Assembly: GCA_001603955.1 (NCBI GenBank)
Contig: LVAA01000019.1
Coordinates: 36,569 to 100,568 of the forward strand
DNA from: Syntrophobacterales bacterium Delta_02
GTDB lineage: Bacteria; Desulfobacterota; Syntrophorhabdia; Syntrophorhabdales; Syntrophorhabdaceae
Length of the DNA: 64,000 nucleotides
Direction of reading: 5' to 3'
In this document: positions 53,822 through 63,935 of the stretch, piece after piece
Position numbering within the stretch: the first letter of the stretch is position 1
Layout of the letters: each line of letters starts with the position of its first letter
Notes under the pieces: model-generated
Told to the model about the DNA's origin: nothing
The model's database searches: none
The model's input: the letters and a program-made list of their open reading frames with translations, nothing else
Program-made: the position numbers and the translations under genes

Positions 53822-54202
53822 ATGGATGATCTGAAATGGGATGAAAAGGGCCTTATGCCCGCTGTCGTGCAGGATGCGGGCTCAAAGGATGTGCTCATGG
53901 TCGCCTACATGAACAGGGAGGCCCTGGAGCTTACACTGAAGACGAAGACCGCCCATTACTATTCGAGGTCGCGGCAGAAGCTGTGGCTCAAGGGCGAGAC
54001 ATCGGGCCACACGCAGGCTGTGAAGGAGGTTCGCATCGACTGCGACAACGACACCATCCTTCTTATCGTGGACCAGAAGGGCGCGGCCTGCCACACCGGG
54101 TACTGGAGCTGTTTCTACCGTGCCTGGTCGGATGGATGGAAGGTCATCGGAAAGAAGGTCTTTGACGAAAAAGAAGTCTATGGTGAAAAGAAGACCCATT
54201 GA
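53822..54202 (+). CDS. hisI: Phosphoribosyl-AMP cyclohydrolase (HisI only, no fused HisE)
   Basis: [42 protein letters not shown]. Confidence 0.96.
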   Translation: MDDLKWDEKGLMPAVVQDAGSKDVLMVAYMNREALELTLKTKTAHYYSRSRQKLWLKGETSGHTQAVKEVRIDCDNDTILLIVDQKGAACHTGYWSCFYRAWSDGWKVIGKKVFDEKEVYGEKKTH

Positions 54203-54632
54203 TGCGGTCCTTTCCTTCTTCAATACCTGCTGTTTTGTCGGCCTGATCCCCGGCGCGCCGGGGACCTTCGCTTCACTCCTGGCGGCGGTGCTGATCTGGT
54301 TCTTCCCGTCCGTCTTCGGCAATGCCGTCTTCGCCGTCATCCTCATCGTCTTCGCCGTTGCGACGGTCACCATGGAGCGGTTCGAGGGCGAAGACCCGGG
54401 CCATATCGTCATCGATGAGTTTGCCGGCATGTGCGTGACCATGGTGGGTCACGGGGCGACGCTCCTCAACGTGGCCGTCGGCTTCGTTCTCTTCCGCATC
54501 TTCGACATTCTCAAACCCTTTCCCGTCGGGCGCATGGAAAGGCTTAAGGGGGGCTGGGGCATAGTGGGGGATGATGTGGTCGCCGGCATATTCGCGAACA
54601 TCCTTCTTCTCCTGTGGACGAGGTTCATATGA
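54180..54632 (+). CDS. pgpA: Phosphatidylglycerophosphatase A
   Basis: [57 protein letters not shown]. Confidence 0.92.
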   Translation: MVKRRPIDAVLSFFNTCCFVGLIPGAPGTFASLLAAVLIWFFPSVFGNAVFAVILIVFAVATVTMERFEGEDPGHIVIDEFAGMCVTMVGHGATLLNVAVGFVLFRIFDILKPFPVGRMERLKGGWGIVGDDVVAGIFANILLLLWTRFI

Positions 54633-55111
54633 AGATCGAGGAGAAACTGGTCAGGACCCTGACGGCGAGGTCCCTTTCCTGGTGCACCGCCGAATCCTGC
54701 ACGGGCGGGCTCATCGCCGGTCGGATAACCGCCGTGCCGGGCGCGTCGGCGTGTTTCGAGGGCGGGTTCGTGACGTACAGCAACAGGGCGAAGACGGTCC
54801 TTCTCGGCGTCCCGGCACAGGTCATCGAAGATCACGGGGCGGTCAGCGAAGAAGCCGCCCGGGCGATGGCCGAGGGGGCGAGGAAAAGGCTCGGCACCGA
54901 TATCGCCGTTGCCGTCACGGGGATAGCGGGGCCCGCCGGCGGCTCACCGGAGAAACCTGTCGGGACCGTCTTCATCTCGCTGGCGGTGCCGGGGATGACC
55001 TCCGTCCGCGGGTTCAATTTTGAGGGGACGAGACGTGAGATACGCAGGCGCTCCGGGGACGAGGCGCTGATCTTCGTCCTCGACCACCTCGAGGGGAGGG
55101 TGAGAGAATGA
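54629..55111 (+). CDS. pncC: CinA C-terminal domain family protein / nicotinamide-nucleotide amidase
   Basis: SLSWCTAESCTGGLIAGRITAVPGASACFEGGFVTYSN, VTGIAGPAGGSPEKPVGTVFI. Confidence 0.93.
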   Translation: MKIEEKLVRTLTARSLSWCTAESCTGGLIAGRITAVPGASACFEGGFVTYSNRAKTVLLGVPAQVIEDHGAVSEEAARAMAEGARKRLGTDIAVAVTGIAGPAGGSPEKPVGTVFISLAVPGMTSVRGFNFEGTRREIRRRSGDEALIFVLDHLEGRVRE

Positions 55112-55656
55112 GGTCCTTTCTTGCCTTTGAGATCCCCCCCGAGGTCAAGGAGTACCTTTCCAGCGTGTCGAAGGCGATGGCACGATCCATCCCCGGCGTG
55201 AGGTGGGTCAGACCCGAGGGGCAGCACATCACCATCAGGTTCTTCGGGGAGATATCGGAGACACGGGCGCGGGAGATAAAGGACATCATCGGGCCGGCCG
55301 GGCCCTACCCGGGCGTCGAAGCGACGCTGAAAGGCATCGACGCCTTTCCCCACAGGCGAAAGGCCCGGGTCATCGTGGCGACCCTCGATGAAGGAGTTGA
55401 CATCATCCGCTTGATATACCATGATATAGAGAACCGACTCACAGCCCTGGGTTACGAACGAGAGAAGCGGGGTTTCACCCCTCATATCACCTTCGGGAGG
55501 ATAAAAGTCCCCGCTCCTCTTCTGGAGAGAGACATCCCTCCCCTGGAATGTCCGCCGTTCGCGATCGAGCGCATCATTCTTTACAAGAGCATCCTCGGAA
55601 GGGAAGGCGCCACGTACGAGCCGCTTTTCGAGAAGAGACTGGGCGGCGTGACCTGA
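55108..55656 (+). CDS. thpR: RNA 2',3'-cyclic phosphodiesterase (LigT-like)
   Basis: HITIRFFGE and HITFGRIK HxTx motifs. Confidence 0.92.
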   Translation: MRSFLAFEIPPEVKEYLSSVSKAMARSIPGVRWVRPEGQHITIRFFGEISETRAREIKDIIGPAGPYPGVEATLKGIDAFPHRRKARVIVATLDEGVDIIRLIYHDIENRLTALGYEREKRGFTPHITFGRIKVPAPLLERDIPPLECPPFAIERIILYKSILGREGATYEPLFEKRLGGVT

Positions 55657-55713
55657 AATGACCGCAGGGAAAACGAAAAGAGACCCGATACCGGGGGGAG
55701 ATAAAGGAGAGAG

Positions 55714-56754
55714 ATGAACCCGAAAACAGTCAAGGGAGGCATCGACGTGAAAGAGGACGATAACAAAGGCAAAGCCATAGACATGGCCGTATCTCAGATA
55801 GAGAAGCTTTTCGGCAAAGGCGCCATCATGAAGCTCGGGGCGAAGGCCCTTGAGGCCGTTCCCGTCGTTTCCACCGGTTCCATCGCCCTCGATCTCGCTC
55901 TTGGCATCGGTGGTATCCCCCGGGGCAGGGTGGTGGAGATCTTCGGGCCCGAGGCCTCAGGCAAGACAACGCTGGCGCTCCAGATCGTCGCCGAGATCCA
56001 GAAGACGGGAGGAAGCGCCGCATTCATCGATGCCGAGCATGCCCTGGATGTAAGCTACGCGAAAAGGATCGGTGTCAACACCGACGACCTCCTCATATCG
56101 CAGCCCGATACGGGTGAACAGGCCCTCGAGATCAGCGAGATACTCGTGCGCAGCGGAGGTGTCGACGTGGTCGTTGTCGATTCCGTCGCCGCCCTGGTGC
56201 CCCGGGCCGAGATCGAAGGGGAAATGGGCGATTCCCACATGGGCCTTCAGGCGCGGCTCATGTCGCAGGCCCTGCGAAAGCTCACGGCGATCACCAGCAA
56301 GTCCATGACCACCGTTGTTTTCATAAACCAGATCCGTCACAAGATCGGGATCATGTTCGGGAATCCCGAGACCACAACGGGCGGGAACGCACTCAAGTTT
56401 TATGCCTCGCTGCGCCTCGACATCCGCAGGATCGCCGCGATAAAGGACGGCCAGGAGGTCATCGGGTCGAGAACGAGGGTGAAGATCGTAAAGAACAAGC
56501 TTGCACCGCCTTTCCGGGAGGTCGAGTTTGACATTATATTCGGCGAAGGCATATCCCGCGAGGGGGATGTCATCGACCTCGCGGTGGAGATGGGCATCGT
56601 GGAAAAAGCGGGGACCTGGTATTCCTACGGGGATGCGCGCATAGGCCAGGGCCGGGAGAACGCCAAGGAGTACTTCAAGACCCACCCGGAGACCATGAAG
56701 GAGGTCGAGGAGAAGATCGCCGCCCAGGCGGGGCTGAAGAAGGGAGAGACGTGA
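55714..56754 (+). CDS. recA: Recombinase RecA
   Basis: [60 protein letters not shown]. Confidence 0.99.
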   Translation: MNPKTVKGGIDVKEDDNKGKAIDMAVSQIEKLFGKGAIMKLGAKALEAVPVVSTGSIALDLALGIGGIPRGRVVEIFGPEASGKTTLALQIVAEIQKTGGSAAFIDAEHALDVSYAKRIGVNTDDLLISQPDTGEQALEISEILVRSGGVDVVVVDSVAALVPRAEIEGEMGDSHMGLQARLMSQALRKLTAITSKSMTTVVFINQIRHKIGIMFGNPETTTGGNALKFYASLRLDIRRIAAIKDGQEVIGSRTRVKIVKNKLAPPFREVEFDIIFGEGISREGDVIDLAVEMGIVEKAGTWYSYGDARIGQGRENAKEYFKTHPETMKEVEEKIAAQAGLKKGET

Positions 56755-59384
56755 CATCACGAGAGATCAGAAACAAATTCCTTGAGTATTTTGCGAAGAA
56801 CGGACATACGATAGTACCCAGTTCCGGGCTCCTGCCGGAGAAGGACCCGACGCTCCTTTTCGTGAACGCCGGGATGGTCCAGTTCAAGAACCTCTTTCTC
56901 GGCCTCGAGAAGAGACCCTATATACGGGCAACGTCATGCCAGAAGTGCGTGAGGGCCGGCGGCAAGCACAACGACCTCGACAACATCGGCAAGACCCTGA
57001 GGCACCACACCTTTTTCGAGATGCTGGGCAACTTTTCCTTCGGCGACTATTTCAAGAAGGAGGCCATCACCTTTGCGTGGGAGTTCCTGACGAAGGAACT
57101 GGGCCTTGACGCGTCGAAGATGTGGGTGACGGTCTTTCGCGAGGACGACGAGGCGGATGAGCTCTGGAGGAAGACGGGCGTGAGGCCCGAAAGGATAGTG
57201 CGACTCGACGAGAAGGACAACTTCTGGTCCATGGGCGATGAAGGTCCCTGCGGACCCTGCTCGGAGATACTCTATGACCTGGGCGAGAACGTGGGGTGCC
57301 GGCGGCCGACGTGCGCCGTCGGGTGCGACTGCGATCGCTTTCTCGAGATATGGAACCTTGTATTCATGGAGTTCGACCGCAGCGCCGACGGCACGATGAC
57401 GAAGCTGCCGAAACCCTCCATCGATACCGGGATGGGGCTCGAGCGCGTCACGTCCGTCATGCAGGGCAAGATCGGGAACTACGACACGGACCTCTTCGTC
57501 CCCATCATCAGGCGCATCGAGGACATCGCGGGCTGCGCATACGGTGAATCGGAGAAGAACGACATCGCCATCCGCGTCATTGCGGACCACGCGCGCGGTG
57601 CCACCTTTATCATCAACGACGGCATCCTTCCCTCGAAAGAGGGCAGGGGGTATGTGCTGAGGAGGATCATCAGGAGGGCGCTGCGCTACGGCAGGAAACT
57701 GGGCATACAGAAGGAGTTCCTCCACGACCTCTCGAAGAGCGTCGTGGATATCATGGAAGACGCCTATCCCGATGTGAAGAACAACCATTCCTACATCGTG
57801 AGGGTCATACGGGGCGAGGAAGAGCGCTTCATCGAGACCCTGGGCATGGGGATGAGGCTCTACGAGGAGTTCACGGGCGAGCTCAAGAAGAAGGGAAGTA
57901 CCGTCATCCCCGGGGAGCTCGTCTACAAGCTCTACGATACCTACGGTTTCCCCGTCGACATAACGACGGACATGGCCCTGGAGGACGGCCTCGTCCTCGA
58001 CAGGGAGGGCTTCGAGAGGGCCCTCTCGGAACAGAAGGAGCGTTCCAAGACAGGCTCGAAGATCAAGGGCGAGGAATGGAACGAAGGCCACCTTACCATA
58101 CTCGGCCAGGGTCTCGTGAGCAACTTCACCGGCTACGGCACCCTGAAGGATGAAGGCGTCGTCGGGGCCATCCTCGTCGGCAACGGCACCGTGGATGAGA
58201 TATCCGACGGGGAAGAAGGGGAGCTTTTTCTCGATACGACGCCCTTCTACGCGGAAAGCGGCGGCCAGATCGACGATTCGGGGACGGTCACCCTTGCCGG
58301 TGGCGGCGCCACGGCGCGCGTGACCGCCGTTACAAAGGTCAAGGAGGATCTTTTTGCCCACCGTGTCATTGTCGAAGAGGGCACGTTCACCAGGGGGGAC
58401 AGGGTGTTCCTTGCCGTCGATGAGGAGAAACGCAAGGGTACCTCACGCAATCACACGGCGACGCACCTCCTCCAGTATGCATTGAGAAGGGTCCTCGGGG
58501 ACCACGTGAAGCAGTCGGGTTCCCTCGTCGAGGCGGCCAGGATGCGCTTTGACTTCACCCACTTCGAGGCCATGAAAGAGGAGCAGATACGGGCGGTGGA
58601 GGAGATCGTCAACGAAAAGATCATGGAGTGTGTGCCCGTCGTCGTCAATGTGAAGAGCCGCGAGGACGCCATACGGGAGGGAGCGACGGCCCTGTTCGAG
58701 GAGAAATATGGCGAGACGGTGCGTGTCATCACCATCGGCGATTTTTCCCGGGAGCTTTGCGGAGGCACCCACGTCGCGAACACGGGCCAGATCGGCAGCC
58801 TCTACATACTCAGTGAAAGCTCCCTGGCGTCGGGCGTCCGCAGGATCGAGGCAACAACGGGCAAGGGTGCCCTGGCGTACAAGCGCAGGATGGAGGGGAC
58901 CCTGAAGGCCATCGCAAAACGGACGAACACGGAGTTCGACCGCGTCGAGGAGCGCGTCGAGAGTTTGCTTCTGGATGTTGCCCTCAAGGAAAAGGAACTC
59001 GACCACTTCAAACAGGACATCATCGCCCACAGGGTCGACGGTGCCATCGCGGAAGCGATCGACAAGGAGGGGATGAAGATCGTCACCCTCTTCGTTGAGA
59101 ACGCCTCCGCCGACGACCTGAGGAAGGTGACGGACGTCGTCCGGTCGAAGGTGAAGGATTGCATCGTCGTCGTCGGAACGGCAGGGGACGAGGACAAGGG
59201 GCTCATCGTCGCCTCCGTCAGCAAAGACCTCCAGAAACGCTACAACGCGGGGAAGATCATCAAGAGCCTCACCGGGCACTACGGCGGCAAGGGGGGCGGA
59301 GGGCCCAGCATCGCGCAGGGCGGCATACCGGGGGCAAAGGTTCCGGAATCCCTCAAAAAGGTTGAACAATTCATCGACAGTTAG
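56751..59384 (+). CDS. alaS: Alanyl-tRNA synthetase
   Basis: Full-length class II synthetase; [59 protein letters not shown]. Confidence 0.98.
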   Translation: MTSREIRNKFLEYFAKNGHTIVPSSGLLPEKDPTLLFVNAGMVQFKNLFLGLEKRPYIRATSCQKCVRAGGKHNDLDNIGKTLRHHTFFEMLGNFSFGDYFKKEAITFAWEFLTKELGLDASKMWVTVFREDDEADELWRKTGVRPERIVRLDEKDNFWSMGDEGPCGPCSEILYDLGENVGCRRPTCAVGCDCDRFLEIWNLVFMEFDRSADGTMTKLPKPSIDTGMGLERVTSVMQGKIGNYDTDLFVPIIRRIEDIAGCAYGESEKNDIAIRVIADHARGATFIINDGILPSKEGRGYVLRRIIRRALRYGRKLGIQKEFLHDLSKSVVDIMEDAYPDVKNNHSYIVRVIRGEEERFIETLGMGMRLYEEFTGELKKKGSTVIPGELVYKLYDTYGFPVDITTDMALEDGLVLDREGFERALSEQKERSKTGSKIKGEEWNEGHLTILGQGLVSNFTGYGTLKDEGVVGAILVGNGTVDEISDGEEGELFLDTTPFYAESGGQIDDSGTVTLAGGGATARVTAVTKVKEDLFAHRVIVEEGTFTRGDRVFLAVDEEKRKGTSRNHTATHLLQYALRRVLGDHVKQSGSLVEAARMRFDFTHFEAMKEEQIRAVEEIVNEKIMECVPVVVNVKSREDAIREGATALFEEKYGETVRVITIGDFSRELCGGTHVANTGQIGSLYILSESSLASGVRRIEATTGKGALAYKRRMEGTLKAIAKRTNTEFDRVEERVESLLLDVALKEKELDHFKQDIIAHRVDGAIAEAIDKEGMKIVTLFVENASADDLRKVTDVVRSKVKDCIVVVGTAGDEDKGLIVASVSKDLQKRYNAGKIIKSLTGHYGGKGGGGPSIAQGGIPGAKVPESLKKVEQFIDS

Positions 59385-59412
59385 TATCATGTGAAAAAAC
59401 GACGGGGGAGAG

Positions 59413-60084
59413 ATGAAGCGGTACGCGGACAATCTCAAGAGCGTCAACCTCTTTGCGGATCTCAAGGACAACGAACTGGAGACGATCTCCCGGATCCTCT
59501 ACGTCAACACCTATCACCGGGGTCAGCTCATCTTCCAGGAGGGAGAGGACGGTAATGCCCTTTTCGTTGTCCTGAAAGGGCGGGTAAAGGTCTGCCTCTA
59601 TGATGAGGAGGGACGGGAATACGTCCTCGACGTCATAGGAAAGGACGGCTTCTTCGGTGAGCTCGCCCTCATCGACGAGCTGCCCCGTTCGGCGAACGCC
59701 ATTGCCATGGAGGCGTCGGACCTGCTTGTCGTGCGCAGGGCGGATTTCACAAAGCTCCTCATGGAGAACCCATCCATTTCGATCAACATACTGAAGGTCC
59801 TCGCCGGCCGGCTGCGCGTTGCCGACGAAAGGATCAAGTGGCTCGCGTTCCTGAACGTCGAAGGCCGCATCCTCAAGTACCTCCTGGAGATCGGAGCGCG
59901 CCTCGGCATCAAGATGAAGGACTACGTCATCATCGAGAGGGGCCCCTCGCAGATAGAGATAGCCAATTCCTGCGGTTGCTCCCGGGAAACGGTTTCCCGC
60001 ATGGTCTCGTCCCTGGTGAAGAAGGGCGTGATAAGTGTCAGGAGACGGCAGTATACGCTATACCCGGGAACGAGAACGTTTTAG
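59413..60084 (+). CDS. Crp/Fnr family transcriptional regulator
   Basis: cNMP-binding fold FFGELALIDELPRSANAIA; HTH SQIEIANSCGCSRETVSRMVSSLVKKGVI. Confidence 0.94.
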   Translation: MKRYADNLKSVNLFADLKDNELETISRILYVNTYHRGQLIFQEGEDGNALFVVLKGRVKVCLYDEEGREYVLDVIGKDGFFGELALIDELPRSANAIAMEASDLLVVRRADFTKLLMENPSISINILKVLAGRLRVADERIKWLAFLNVEGRILKYLLEIGARLGIKMKDYVIIERGPSQIEIANSCGCSRETVSRMVSSLVKKGVISVRRRQYTLYPGTRTF

Positions 60085-60090
60085 AGGACA

Positions 60091-60187
60091 GGTCATAGGT
60101 CATAGGTTATGGGTCATAGGAAAGACCTTTTTTCTTGACGGGCTTCTTTCTGTTGTTCCCATCACCCATAACCTATCACCTATTACC
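60091..60187. repeat. Heptamer phrase palindrome, GGTCATA type
   Basis: Left GGTCATA GGTCATA GGTTATG GGTCATA (60091-60118); right CATCACC CATAACC TATCACC TATTACC (60160-60187). Confidence 0.95.
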
Positions 60188-60198
60188 CGCCTCTTTTA

Positions 60199-60227
60199 TT
60201 GACAATGGCCCTCTTCTCCTCTAAGAT
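60199..60227 (+). promoter_or_regulatory. Candidate sigma70-type promoter for the GAF-GAF-ANTAR gene
   Basis: TTGACA (60199-60204), N17, TAAGAT (60222-60227), ATG at 60254. Confidence 0.65.
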
Positions 60228-60253
60228 AACATCTAAAAAAAGGTCACCTATTC

Positions 60254-61483
60254 ATGGCTTCCACTGTCAATCAGAAACTCGAGGCGAAGGAACAGGAGCT
60301 GAAGATCCTCCACGAGGTGGCGAAGGATATCAGCGACAACCTCGACCTCTCGGAGCTCCTGCACCGCATCGTCGATACCGTGATGGCCTTTGTGAAGGCG
60401 GATTCCTGCCTGGTCTATCTCTATGACGAAGACCACGATGAACTCGTCCTCTCTGCATCGAGCGACCCGAAGACGAATTCTGTGGGGTCGATAAGCCTGA
60501 AACTCGGTGAAGGCGTCACCGGCTGGGCGGCCAAGGAGAAACAGCCGGTCTGCCTGGCGAAGGAGGCCTACCGGGACAAGCGGTTCAAGGCGTTCACCTC
60601 CCTGAAGGAAGACAGATACGAAGCGCTCCTTTCCATACCCATCCTCGCGAAGAACAGGATCGTGGGTGTCATGAACCTTCAGAACAAAAAGGAGCATGTC
60701 TACCTCGAGGCCCAGATAAAGCTTCTCTTCACCGTTGGCCGGTATCTTGGCAGCGCCATACAGAACGCCATCACCTATGACGAGGTGGTGAAGAAGGCCA
60801 AGCAGCTCGACCTTCTCTCCGAGGTTTCCCGGACGATAGTCTCCGACCATTACATCAAGGAGATCCTCCATCTCATCGTGACCATGACGGCAAAGGTCAT
60901 GGATTCGAAGATCTGTTCCGTTATGCTCCTCGACGAGAAAAAGGAGGAGCTTGTCATTGCCGCCACCCAGAGCCTGAGCAACGAGTACGTGAACAAGCCG
61001 AACCTCAAGGTCGGGCAGTCCATAAGCGGCAAGGTGGTCCTGGAGAAGAGGCCCCTCAAGGTTCTCGACGTGACGAAGGAGCCGGGCTACATGTTCCCCG
61101 ACGTGGCGAGGAAGGAGGGCTTTGTCTCTCTCCTGTCCGTTCCGATGATGATCAAGGACCAGGTCGTGGGTGTCATCAACAGCTACACGACAAGGGAGCA
61201 CGTCTTCACGAAGGAAGAGATCGACATACTTCAGGCGGTGGCGAACCAGGCGGCCGTTGCCATCGAGAACACGAACCTCAGCCATGAGATACTCGCCGCC
61301 AAGGAGGCGCTGGAATCGCGCAAGCTCGTCGAGCGCGCCAAGGGCATATTGATGAGGGAGCTGGGACTCAACGAGGACGAGGCCTACCGGAAGATCCACA
61401 AGAAGAGCATGGATACGCGAAAGACCATGAAGGAAGTCGCGGAGGCGATCATCCTTGCCTTCGATATCCAGAAAAGAACTTGA
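60254..61483 (+). CDS. GAF-GAF-ANTAR domain protein, predicted RNA-binding antiterminator
   Basis: Two GAF-like domains; C-terminal ANTAR ALESRKLVERAKGILMRELGLNEDEAYRKIHKKSMDTRKTMKEVAEAII. Confidence 0.92.
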   Translation: MASTVNQKLEAKEQELKILHEVAKDISDNLDLSELLHRIVDTVMAFVKADSCLVYLYDEDHDELVLSASSDPKTNSVGSISLKLGEGVTGWAAKEKQPVCLAKEAYRDKRFKAFTSLKEDRYEALLSIPILAKNRIVGVMNLQNKKEHVYLEAQIKLLFTVGRYLGSAIQNAITYDEVVKKAKQLDLLSEVSRTIVSDHYIKEILHLIVTMTAKVMDSKICSVMLLDEKKEELVIAATQSLSNEYVNKPNLKVGQSISGKVVLEKRPLKVLDVTKEPGYMFPDVARKEGFVSLLSVPMMIKDQVVGVINSYTTREHVFTKEEIDILQAVANQAAVAIENTNLSHEILAAKEALESRKLVERAKGILMRELGLNEDEAYRKIHKKSMDTRKTMKEVAEAIILAFDIQKRT

Positions 61484-61508
61484 CAACAGTGTGCCCGCAC
61501 ACTATCAT
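61480..61508 (+). promoter_or_regulatory. Candidate sigma70-type promoter upstream of nadE
   Basis: TTGACA (61480-61485), N17, TATCAT (61503-61508); spacer carries the inverted repeat AGTGTG-CCCG-CACACT. Confidence 0.7.
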
Positions 61509-61525
61509 ATTGACAGATTATCTGG

Positions 61526-61569
61526 ATTTTTAGCAGAGCTGCTAAGAATGATTGGACAAGGGCGTCCAG
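61526..61569 (+). ncRNA. Candidate ANTAR target RNA: tandem hexaloop hairpins
   Basis: Hairpin 1 TTAGC-AGAGCT-GCTAA (61530-61545, extendable to 61526-61549); hairpin 2 TGGAC-AAGGGC-GTCCA (61553-61568); both loops fit A1..G4. Confidence 0.82.
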
Positions 61570-61600
61570 GGCGCTTAAAACCGCTTTGGACGCCCTTCTT
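61558..61600 (+). terminator. Candidate regulated terminator overlapping hexaloop hairpin 2
   Basis: AAGGGCGTCCAgggcg (61558-61573) pairs with cgcttTGGACGCCCTT (61582-61597), followed by CTTCTTACATTT. Confidence 0.8.
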
Positions 61601-61623
61601 ACATTTGGAGGGGCGGTGAATAT

Positions 61624-63333
61624 ATGGAAAAGATGCTGAGGATCGGTTTAGGTCAGATGAACTCAACGGTGGGCGACATAACGGGAAACGGTGAAAAGGT
61701 CATTGAGTGGGTGGAGAAGGCGAAGGAGCAGGACGTCGACATCCTTGCGCTCCCGGAGCTCGCCATAACGGGGTATCCCCCGGAGGACCTGCTCCTCAAG
61801 AAGGGTTTTATAGACGCGAACATCAGGGCTGTCAACGAAATGGCATCGCGGATCGACTCTCCGGCCGCGATCGTGGGTTTTGTGGACAGGTCACGATCGG
61901 GCATCTATAACGCGGCTGCCGTCATCTACAAGGGAAAGGTGCGGGGCGTCTTCCGCAAGGAGCTCCTTCCCAACTATGGCGTTTTCGATGAAAAGAGATA
62001 CTTCCTCCCCGGCACCCGCCCCCGGGTGTTCCGCTACGGCAATGTCCTCTTCGGCATCGGGATATGCGAGGATATGTGGTTCAGGGAGGGCCCCGTGCAT
62101 GCCATGACCCGGGCGGGCGCCCGGCTTATCTTCAACATCAATGCGTCGCCCTACCATACGGGGAAGATATACGTTCGGGAGGATGTCGTCAGGAGCAGGA
62201 TCCGGGAAGACCGGGTATGGGTCGCCTACGTCAATCTCGTCGGTGGCCAGGACGAACTGGTATTCGACGGGCAAAGTTTTGTGATGGACCGCTCTGGCAC
62301 GGTCGTCACCTCGGCGGGCGCGTTCCGGGAAGACCTTCTCGTTGTCGATATCCCGGAAAAGGAACTTGCCGGGAAGACCCGGGCGACAGGCACGGCCGGA
62401 CGGGTTACCACCGTAACCGCGCGGCGCCGAGGGACCAGCCCTGCGGCCAGGAGGCCGCTCGGGGTGCGTCCCGTCACGCGCCTCGACGCCGTGGAGGAGG
62501 TTTACGAGGCCCTGAAGCTCGGCCTTGCCGATTATGTGAGGAAGAACGGGTTCAGGGGCACCGTCATCGGGCTCTCCGGAGGGATCGACTCGGCGCTTGT
62601 GGCCGCCCTTGCGGCGGACGCGCTCGGCAAGGACAACATCGTATGCGTCTTCATGCCCTCGGTGTTCACATCGCGGGAATCCTCCGAAGACGCCTTCGAT
62701 CTGGCGAAAAGACTCGGTGTCAGGATCATCGAGGTGCCCATAGACCCCATATTCTCCACCTACAGAACGAGCCTGGAAAAGCTCTTCCACGGTCTCAGGG
62801 AGGATGTCACCGAGGAGAACCTCCAGGCGCGTATCCGGGGCAATATCCTCATGGCGCTGTCGAACAAGTTCGGTTGGCTCGTGCTCACGACGGGCAATAA
62901 ATCGGAGATGAGCGTGGGTTACGCGACCCTTTACGGCGATATGGCCGGCGGGTTCGCCGTTATCAAGGATGTCCCGAAGACGCTTGTTTATAAACTCTGC
63001 ACATGGCGCAATAGTCTCGGTGCGGTCATCCCCGAGAGGATAATATCGAAGGAGCCGACAGCCGAGCTGAGGGCCGATCAGAAGGACCGTGACAGCCTTC
63101 CGCCCTACGACCATCTCGATCAGGTGCTGAAAAGCTACGTTGAAGAGGACAAGGAACCTTCGAGGGCCGATTTTCCCAACATGCCCGCGGAGGAGATCTC
63201 CCGCGTGCTCAGAATGGTGGACTTGAGCGAATACAAGCGCCGCCAGTCCCCGCCGGGGATCAAGATCACACCCAAGGCATTCGGCAAGGACAGGAGGATG
63301 CCTATCACCAACAAGTACAAGGGTTCGCAATGA
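61624..63333 (+). CDS. nadE: Glutamine-dependent NAD+ synthase
   Basis: N-terminal nitrilase domain ILALPELAITGYPPEDLLLKKGF, GIGICEDMW; synthase GLSGGIDSALVAALAADALG. Confidence 0.97.
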   Translation: MEKMLRIGLGQMNSTVGDITGNGEKVIEWVEKAKEQDVDILALPELAITGYPPEDLLLKKGFIDANIRAVNEMASRIDSPAAIVGFVDRSRSGIYNAAAVIYKGKVRGVFRKELLPNYGVFDEKRYFLPGTRPRVFRYGNVLFGIGICEDMWFREGPVHAMTRAGARLIFNINASPYHTGKIYVREDVVRSRIREDRVWVAYVNLVGGQDELVFDGQSFVMDRSGTVVTSAGAFREDLLVVDIPEKELAGKTRATGTAGRVTTVTARRRGTSPAARRPLGVRPVTRLDAVEEVYEALKLGLADYVRKNGFRGTVIGLSGGIDSALVAALAADALGKDNIVCVFMPSVFTSRESSEDAFDLAKRLGVRIIEVPIDPIFSTYRTSLEKLFHGLREDVTEENLQARIRGNILMALSNKFGWLVLTTGNKSEMSVGYATLYGDMAGGFAVIKDVPKTLVYKLCTWRNSLGAVIPERIISKEPTAELRADQKDRDSLPPYDHLDQVLKSYVEEDKEPSRADFPNMPAEEISRVLRMVDLSEYKRRQSPPGIKITPKAFGKDRRMPITNKYKGSQ

Positions 63334-63845
63334 AATTCGAGTTCATGGTAAAACGGCTCTCACCGGTTTTGAAGAGGATAACGAAAAGATTGAACGGCCA
63401 TCACGCGTATTTTGATGAGGAGGACCTTTACCAGGAGGCGTTGACCCACCTGTGGGGCGCATACCACCAGGGTTGCATCGACGACAAGACGGACAGCTAC
63501 ATCCTTCAGGGCTGCTACTATCACCTCAAGAACCATCTCCGGAAAGTGCGGGAGAACGCGGTCTTTGTGAGCCTCAGCGAGCCGGCGGGGGAGGACGGCA
63601 TCTCCTGGGGGGAGATGATAGCCTCCGACGAATCCTCGTCCTTCACGCGCCTCGAGGACAAACTGAAGTTCCAGGCGATCACCGACGCGTGCACTTCGGA
63701 CCGGGACCGCCAGGTCCTGAAGCTTCTCATGGAAGACCTGTCGGTAAGAGAAGTGGGGACACGCCTCGGCATTTCCCATGTCATGGTCCTCAAGATCCGC
63801 AACAGGATACGCGACAGCTACTTTCGAAGGGTAGGGGAAAGATAG
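63330..63845 (+). CDS. Sigma-70-family-like factor
   Basis: Region 2-like YFDEEDLYQEALTHLWGAYHQG; C-terminal HTH LSVREVGTRLGISHVMVLKIRNRIR; ATGA overlap with the nadE stop. Confidence 0.75.
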   Translation: MKFEFMVKRLSPVLKRITKRLNGHHAYFDEEDLYQEALTHLWGAYHQGCIDDKTDSYILQGCYYHLKNHLRKVRENAVFVSLSEPAGEDGISWGEMIASDESSSFTRLEDKLKFQAITDACTSDRDRQVLKLLMEDLSVREVGTRLGISHVMVLKIRNRIRDSYFRRVGER

Positions 63846-63935
63846 TTTCAGGTCTCAAGTCTCAGGTTTCAGGCAGAGGCAAGAGACCCCGGGAAACCAT
63901 GTTCTGCCATCGCCCATGACCTGCGACCCATCACC
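63845..63935. repeat. Chimeric heptamer palindrome followed by a T-tract
   Basis: Left GTTTCAG GTCTCAA GTCTCAG GTTTCAG (63845-63872); right CATGACC TGCGACC CATCACC (63915-63935), then TGTATTTTTTTCT. Confidence 0.88.
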
